37,126 bases of DNA from Anaerolineales bacterium. Its GTDB lineage: Bacteria; Chloroflexota; Anaerolineae; Anaerolineales; UBA11858. Location of the stretch: positions 1-37,126 of the forward strand of contig JAGXKM010000011.1 of NCBI GenBank assembly GCA_018335275.1. The letters are read 5' to 3'. Below the pieces are notes generated by a model. The model ran no database searches. It had not been told where the DNA came from and saw only the letters and a list, made by a program, of their open reading frames with translations. The position numbers were made by a program, and so were the translations under genes. Shown here piece after piece: positions 32,682-37,126 of this stretch (the stretch's first letter is position 1; each line of letters begins with the position of its first letter).

Positions 32682-35600
32682 TTACCAGTTTCGAGGTGAA
32701 TAATGCCAACAGTAGTCAGCTGCAGGGCAGTATGAAGGGCAGTTCATATCGGGTACACGAGGGATAAAATGTCCCTGACGAGCTCCATAAATGGCTTTCC
32801 AAGCTTCCTGCGTGGAAACCTTGATCGCTTCCCGCGGGCCTTTCTTTCCTTGATGATGAAAACTCCTTAGCCGCAACCTGCTCGCTTCCGCATGCCGGAC
32901 ATGAAAATAAAATCCATCCCTGACCGGACCCACATTTAATGCCTGCTCCGCGGCCATTGCGTAAAGGGGAAGCTGTAGTTTATGTCCCTCTCGTACGGCT
33001 TGATTGCGAAATCCATAAGGAGCGCTGGTTTTATAATCGATGATCCGCACCCTGCCTTTCGAATCCCGATCCACACGATCGATATATCCCCGAAGCTGAA
33101 AGTAATCATCCCCAGGACCCTCCACTACCAGTGCCGGACCCTCCCTTCCTGGTATCCCAAAGGTTTGTTCTGCTCGGTAAAACCCAAAAGAAGGATCCAT
33201 GGTTTCTAAGACAGAAACCGAACGGGCGACATTATCTTTGATCTCCTCCCGGGTTTGCTCCCACCAGCCTGTCTCCCGAAATCCTTCCCGTTGGGGAGCC
33301 GCATCCAGAACAGAATCCGCGATTCGGGGCAAGTTCTCCAGCAGATGATCCAAAGTAGGATCTTCACCAGCAGATCGATATAACGCTTCAAAGATATGAT
33401 GATAAATATTGCCCAATTGTCGAGCGTCTAACCCTTCTTGCGGAAGCTGACGTTGTTCTAACAATAAAACATGAATTGTAAAAAATAAGAAAGGACACTT
33501 TTTATAACTTTCTAAGCGGCTTGCACTCCAGATATGTTCACTATCAAAAAGCTCACTGAATTCTGTGCCTTTGTTCTTCAAATTCCCATCATGCAGTTCT
33601 ATTTCATATTGAGAGCAATGGTATCGCTGACAAAAGATATCGCTTGTGATTTTTATGGAATCCGCGAGCTCCGGTTTCCTGTCTTTAAATTCTCGCCACA
33701 ATTCTTTCGCGTCAGGATAAGAAGCCAGCGTTCTGGAAACTTCTCCCCAGGAGGCAGAATCCTTAACAGCAGGCCTATTCTGTGTGGACAATATCTCTGG
33801 CTCCACATTAACATGCCTGCGGATCTCCTCCCAGTACGGAGAGGGCTGCCATAAGGCGCCGTTATCCGCAATCCTGGACCTCGTGAACAGCAAATGCTGG
33901 CTGGCCCTGGTTATTGTTTCATAAAAATACTCGGCTTCCCAACTCCGGGCGGAAATGGGAACCGGGAGGTCGAATTCATCCTGTAATTCTTTCCGTTCAT
34001 TGTCCCTTAAAAAAGGGTCTTCATCTACAGTAGCTGGAAATTCTCCTTCCCCTAATCCAAGGACAGCTACGGCTTTAAAGTGAAGTCCTCTTGCCGCCAC
34101 CACATCAGCTGCCAGAATCCCCTGTTCTTTTTTCCACTGTGAGGGATGATATCTTTCTTCTTCAATGCTCTGTCTTAATTCCTGGATAAAAGTTCGATAC
34201 GAGACTGAAGATGTTTCAACTGTCCTCTCAGCCCACACAAACCCACGCAGCACCTGTTTCAGCTTGATTAACGCCTCAAGATCACGCTCCTTAAACACCT
34301 CGGGGCCATTTGTAACGCGACGCACCATGTTCAAATCCGTTTTCCGGCCCTCTTCCAGGCTTCGATTGCCAATGACCCCTTCCACCCAGGCGACCAACGT
34401 CCGGTAAGTTTTTTTCCCTTCTGGCGGCTGGAGTCTGTGAACAAAACGCCGAAATTTGCGCCTCATACCCTCGATTTCTTTTCTGCTGGTTGTCGTGCCA
34501 GGGAATGCAGTCCGGAGATCCTCTTGAACTTCTTCCCTTTCATGGGAAAGTAAAACACGAAAGGCTTCTTCCCATTGATCACTGCCCTGGATCACATTTC
34601 CCCACCGGGCGATCCAGTTCAAGGTTTCCGCATCGGATGCTTCAATGCCTATGGGGGTTTTTGCGTCCTGATTGTGAAAGGCTTCTTTCCAGGCAAAATA
34701 AGGTGATCTCCAGGCCTCGATTACCTCTCGCCAGGCCAGATATTCGTCCCCGGGACTTGCGATTTGCAGAACATTGATCAGGGCAGCCACTGCAGGATTT
34801 TCTATGAGGGGGCGGCCTTCTTCCAGATAAATCGGAAGACCATACTCCTCCGCTGTTTGATAAAGAAAGGACCTGTAAGGCTCTATATCTCGAAATAAAA
34901 CGGCTGTTTGATGAGGTTCCCAATTCTTCCTTACGATCCATTTCTTCAACCATCTCAGTGCATTTCGAACCTCTCCCTCCCTATCGGGGGCAGCGACCAG
35001 GGAAAGAGCATCATCGCCACTATTTTTTCGGACGTCCTTTTCGAATAATTCCCTTTCCAAATCTCTAATCGATGGAGTTAGAAATCCCCTTGGGGATGGG
35101 TCCAGGTAGATTTCCTCATCGAATGTTATCGCGTCCTTCAACTCTTTTCTGGTGCGCAGGAACCGCTTATGGACCATTGGCCTTACGCGGTCATCCGGTT
35201 CTCCCGTGAGCGTGATGGTCAGCTCTGGGATCTGAGCCGCTGCTTGACTCAAAATTCGGATCTGTACCGGCGTGAAATCATCAAAACCATCCACAATCAA
35301 TGGGGACCAGCGATCTGGGATCAGGGTTCCTTCCTGCATCGAAATTAATGCTGACCAGGCGGCTCCTAGATAATCTACTAAATCCTCTTCTTCTAAGTAC
35401 CTTTCATAATCCAGGTATATTTCCCCAATCTCCATCAGCCGTGGTCCGCTTTCCATCTTATTAATTGCGGATTGAAATATCTCAGGCGATATTCCACCTG
35501 CCTTTAACTCCTGAATGACTTCCGTCACCTTTTGAATGAAACCCGGTTTGAGACGGATGTGTTGGTAGTAACACAGAGAAGTATCCCCCACAAGGCTTTT

Positions 35601-35898
35601 CAAGACACGCTTTTGTACTGGTTCTGACAACTTAATGCTTACAGATCCAGCCTGGAACAAGACATCCGTGTATAAATCATCGAATGTCCCCACATATATA
35701 CCTAAAGCGCCCCCCGCCTGGGCTGCCCTTTTCTCCCAAAAATTTTCCTGTAAACGTGTAGGAACGATGACGTGCGGGGTATAATTTAAGCCCCGGGCGA
35801 AATCACGGGCATATTCCAGGACAAATTCAGATTTGCCAGAAGCAGCTGGACCAACAATTAATCTCTTGATAAGCTCCCCTTTGGTCAGAAGGCTTCAT
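32682..35898 (-). CDS. addB: AddB-like nuclease subunit with an apparent one-base frameshift near the start
   Basis: The frame from GTG 35693 gives 1003 residues, but coding in that frame continues upstream to a Walker A GPAASGKS without any ATG, GTG or TTG start. A good start (ATG 35898, GGAGGT 6 bases upstream) is one base out of frame. Removing one base in the A3G4 run (35876-35882) joins them: MKPSDQ, then ELIKRLIVGPAASGKS, 1071 residues in total. The nuclease motif RIIDYKTSAP has Asp954 and Lys956 in corrected numbering. Four Cys suited to the AddB iron-sulphur site are present: one in YKKCPFLFF and three in CPSYCPAADYC (1053, 1057, 1063). The protein joins AddA in break processing. The frameshift may be an assembly error or real. 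Confidence 0.88.
35876..35882 (-). other. Probable frameshift site in the AddB-like gene
   Basis: The minus strand reads CCAAAGGGGAGC. One base fewer in the AAA or GGGG run would put the ATG at 35898 in frame with the Walker A and the rest of the protein. Without correction the ATG frame stops after 23 codons. Homopolymer miscalls are a frequent cause. Confidence 0.7.
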
Positions 35899-35904
35899 GT
35901 TTTC

Positions 35905-35910
35905 ACCTCC
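35905..35910 (-). promoter_or_regulatory. Strong ribosome binding site deciding the AddB-like start
   Basis: GGAGGT lies 6 bases before ATG 35898. No comparable site precedes any start in the downstream frame, so it supports the frameshift reading. Confidence 0.75.
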
Positions 35911-35920
35911 CAACCTGCGA

Positions 35921-35949
35921 TTTATAAGCCGATGAAGTACTCAAATCAA
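35921..35949 (-). promoter_or_regulatory. Sigma-70-like promoter for the addB-addA operon
   Basis: TTGATT (35949-35944) and TATAAA (35926-35921) are separated by exactly 17 bases; matches are 4 and 5 of 6. The predicted transcript start near 35913 would leave a leader of about 15 bases ahead of the ATG. Confidence 0.5.
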
Positions 35950-36081
35950 AGATCCCCTGGATATCTTCAATCTAACCTAATCATAACATCTGCAAAAGGT
36001 GTTAAAATAACCTATAATAATTTGGGTATGAGGTATCCCATAAGATAAGGATCATCTGTATAGATTAGTGTTCATGCAAAG

Positions 36082-37126
36082 ATGAGTATTCCTGTTACCC
36101 GCACCCGAATCATCCTCCCCCGGAGGCGTCCAGATCTGGTCTCCAGGGAACGATTGTTGGAAATGCTGGATGATTTGCTTGAGTATAAATTAATTCTGGT
36201 TTCCGCACCCGCGGGGTACGGCAAGACATCCCTGTTAGTGGATCTCGCCCACCAGGTTGAATATCCCGTATGTTGGTATTCTCTGGACTCTCTAGATCAG
36301 GACTTCCAACGATTTCTGGCCCATTTCATTTCTGCAATCCAACACCGGTTTCCAGATTTTGGACATAACTCGCTTTCTGTCTTGGAAAACGCATCCCTCA
36401 GTAAAAACGACCGCAGCCGCCTTGTGAGGACAATCGTCAATGACGCCTTTGAACACATTGATGAGCACTTCACGATGGTTCTGGACGATTATCACCTGGT
36501 AGAGGACAATGACGACATCAATCTCTTTTTGAACCGATTAATTAAAGAGATGGATGAGAACTATCACCAGATCATCTCCTCCCGGACCTTACTCAACTTG
36601 CCTGATTTGCCGCTTATGGTAGGCAGATCCCAGGTCAAAGGTCTCAGTTTTGAAGAGTTGGCTTTCCGCCCTCAAGAGATCCAAACCCTAATGCAAGAAA
36701 AATATCACCAGGTTATCTCTGAAAAACAAGCCCAGAACATTGCAGAGCGTACCGATGGCTGGATCACCGGCCTGCTGCTTTCCGCAGAAACCATGTGGAA
36801 AGGACTGACAGGGCATGCCCGTGTGACCCAGGCCTCAGGGGTCGATTTATACGATTACCTGGCTCAACAGGTGCTGGATCAACAACTGCCAGAGTTTCGT
36901 TCCTTCCTGCTGCGATCCTCCCTTCTGGAAGAATTTAATGCCTCTCTATGTGAAGCGGTTCTTGGCGATCCTCCGGAAGGCGAAACATGGTCCAGTTTGA
37001 TCGCCAAAGTCATGCAATACAACCTCTTCGTACAACCCTTGGAAAACGAAGGCACATGGCTGCGTTACAACCATCTCTTCCGGGACTTTTTACAGGAACG
37101 CCTGACCATTGAACGCCCGGAGGAAA
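36082..37126 (+). CDS. MalT-like STAND ATPase regulator (LuxR type), 3' end outside the window
   Basis: The gene runs off the right edge after 348 codons with no stop. It begins MSIPVTRTRIILPRRRPDLV, typical of MalT-like regulators, and has Walker A SAPAGYGKTS (41-50) and Walker B TMVLDDYH (Asp135, Asp136). Further family segments are ISSRTLLNLPDLPLM and LSFEELAFRPQEIQTLM, then ERTDGWITGLLLSAETM. The HTH or BTAD output and the TPR region expected in such proteins would lie beyond the edge. STAND proteins switch between ADP and ATP states on ligand binding and then activate transcription. No good ribosome site precedes ATG 36082; the spacer has TATAAT at 36013-36018 without a matching -35. The gene diverges from addB. 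Confidence 0.85.
   Translation, partial: MSIPVTRTRIILPRRRPDLVSRERLLEMLDDLLEYKLILVSAPAGYGKTSLLVDLAHQVEYPVCWYSLDSLDQDFQRFLAHFISAIQHRFPDFGHNSLSVLENASLSKNDRSRLVRTIVNDAFEHIDEHFTMVLDDYHLVEDNDDINLFLNRLIKEMDENYHQIISSRTLLNLPDLPLMVGRSQVKGLSFEELAFRPQEIQTLMQEKYHQVISEKQAQNIAERTDGWITGLLLSAETMWKGLTGHARVTQASGVDLYDYLAQQVLDQQLPEFRSFLLRSSLLEEFNASLCEAVLGDPPEGETWSSLIAKVMQYNLFVQPLENEGTWLRYNHLFRDFLQERLTIERPEE

Noticed and set aside
35911-36081. GTTAAAATAAC near-palindrome in the addB/MalT-like spacer as an operator
   Set aside because: Only four-base arms; too short to separate from chance.
36292-36495. Minus-strand open frame of 67 codons
   Set aside because: Antisense to the MalT-like gene, which is open through the window end.
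1-37126. tRNA, rRNA, CRISPR arrays, insertion sequences and prophage genes
   Set aside because: No repeat-spacer pattern, transposase, integrase, phage structural gene or tRNA-like cloverleaf was recognised by reading; a covariance-model search was not possible.

Overview
The window looks like a chromosomal segment from a free-living bacterium, most probably a Chloroflexota (Anaerolineae-type) organism. This is inference from gene content: an MglA/roadblock/DUF4388 cluster, a TreT-type trehalose synthase, a PPOX-fold (possibly F420-dependent) protein, a MalT-like STAND regulator and many small stress proteins. No rRNA, tRNA, CRISPR array, insertion sequence or prophage gene was seen. Gene density is high and no gene-free stretch exceeds 300 bases. 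Base composition was not computed.

Layout. Positions 1-6897 (minus strand) hold a stress and envelope block: a PRC-barrel protein cut by the left edge, an AI-2E/PerM permease, a release-factor-like baeRF protein, an OsmC-like protein, a small coiled-coil protein, a site-2 protease with CBS domains, a YihY/BrkB membrane protein and a tail-anchored unknown. A lone plus-strand pseudo-receiver (7183-7560) follows, with its own terminator. Positions 7676-13069 (minus) hold dodecin, an Fpg/MutM glycosylase, an AmrS radical SAM enzyme, a second PRC-barrel protein, an acidic DUF6335-like protein, TreT and a PPOX-fold protein. Positions 13349-17758 (plus) run DUF2892 protein, methyltransferase, SixA phosphatase, transaldolase, OsmC and an FAD-dependent reductase. 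Single genes on alternating strands follow: a LuxR-type pseudo-response regulator, IlvE, a ferredoxin-NADP reductase, DegV and YchF. They are separated by two strong inverted-repeat terminators.

The most interesting region is 23200-29090 (minus): eight genes encoding an MglA-like GTPase, three roadblock/LC7 proteins plus a fourth roadblock-like module, four DUF4388-like modules, a receiver domain without its phospho-acceptor, and a HAMP-containing membrane receptor with no output domain. It resembles a Streptomyces conservon or the Myxococcus MglA/MglB system rebuilt without a histidine kinase, and is the best candidate here for an undescribed signalling system. All three receiver-like proteins in the window lack the phosphorylatable Asp, so phosphorylation-independent signalling recurs.

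The right end carries an addB-addA-like recombination nuclease operon (minus). The first gene needs a one-base correction near its start to join a good start codon to a clear Walker A motif. Divergent from it, a MalT-like ATPase regulator runs off the right edge. Overall the block combines redox and osmotic stress protection, DNA repair, and an unusual GTPase-based signalling module.
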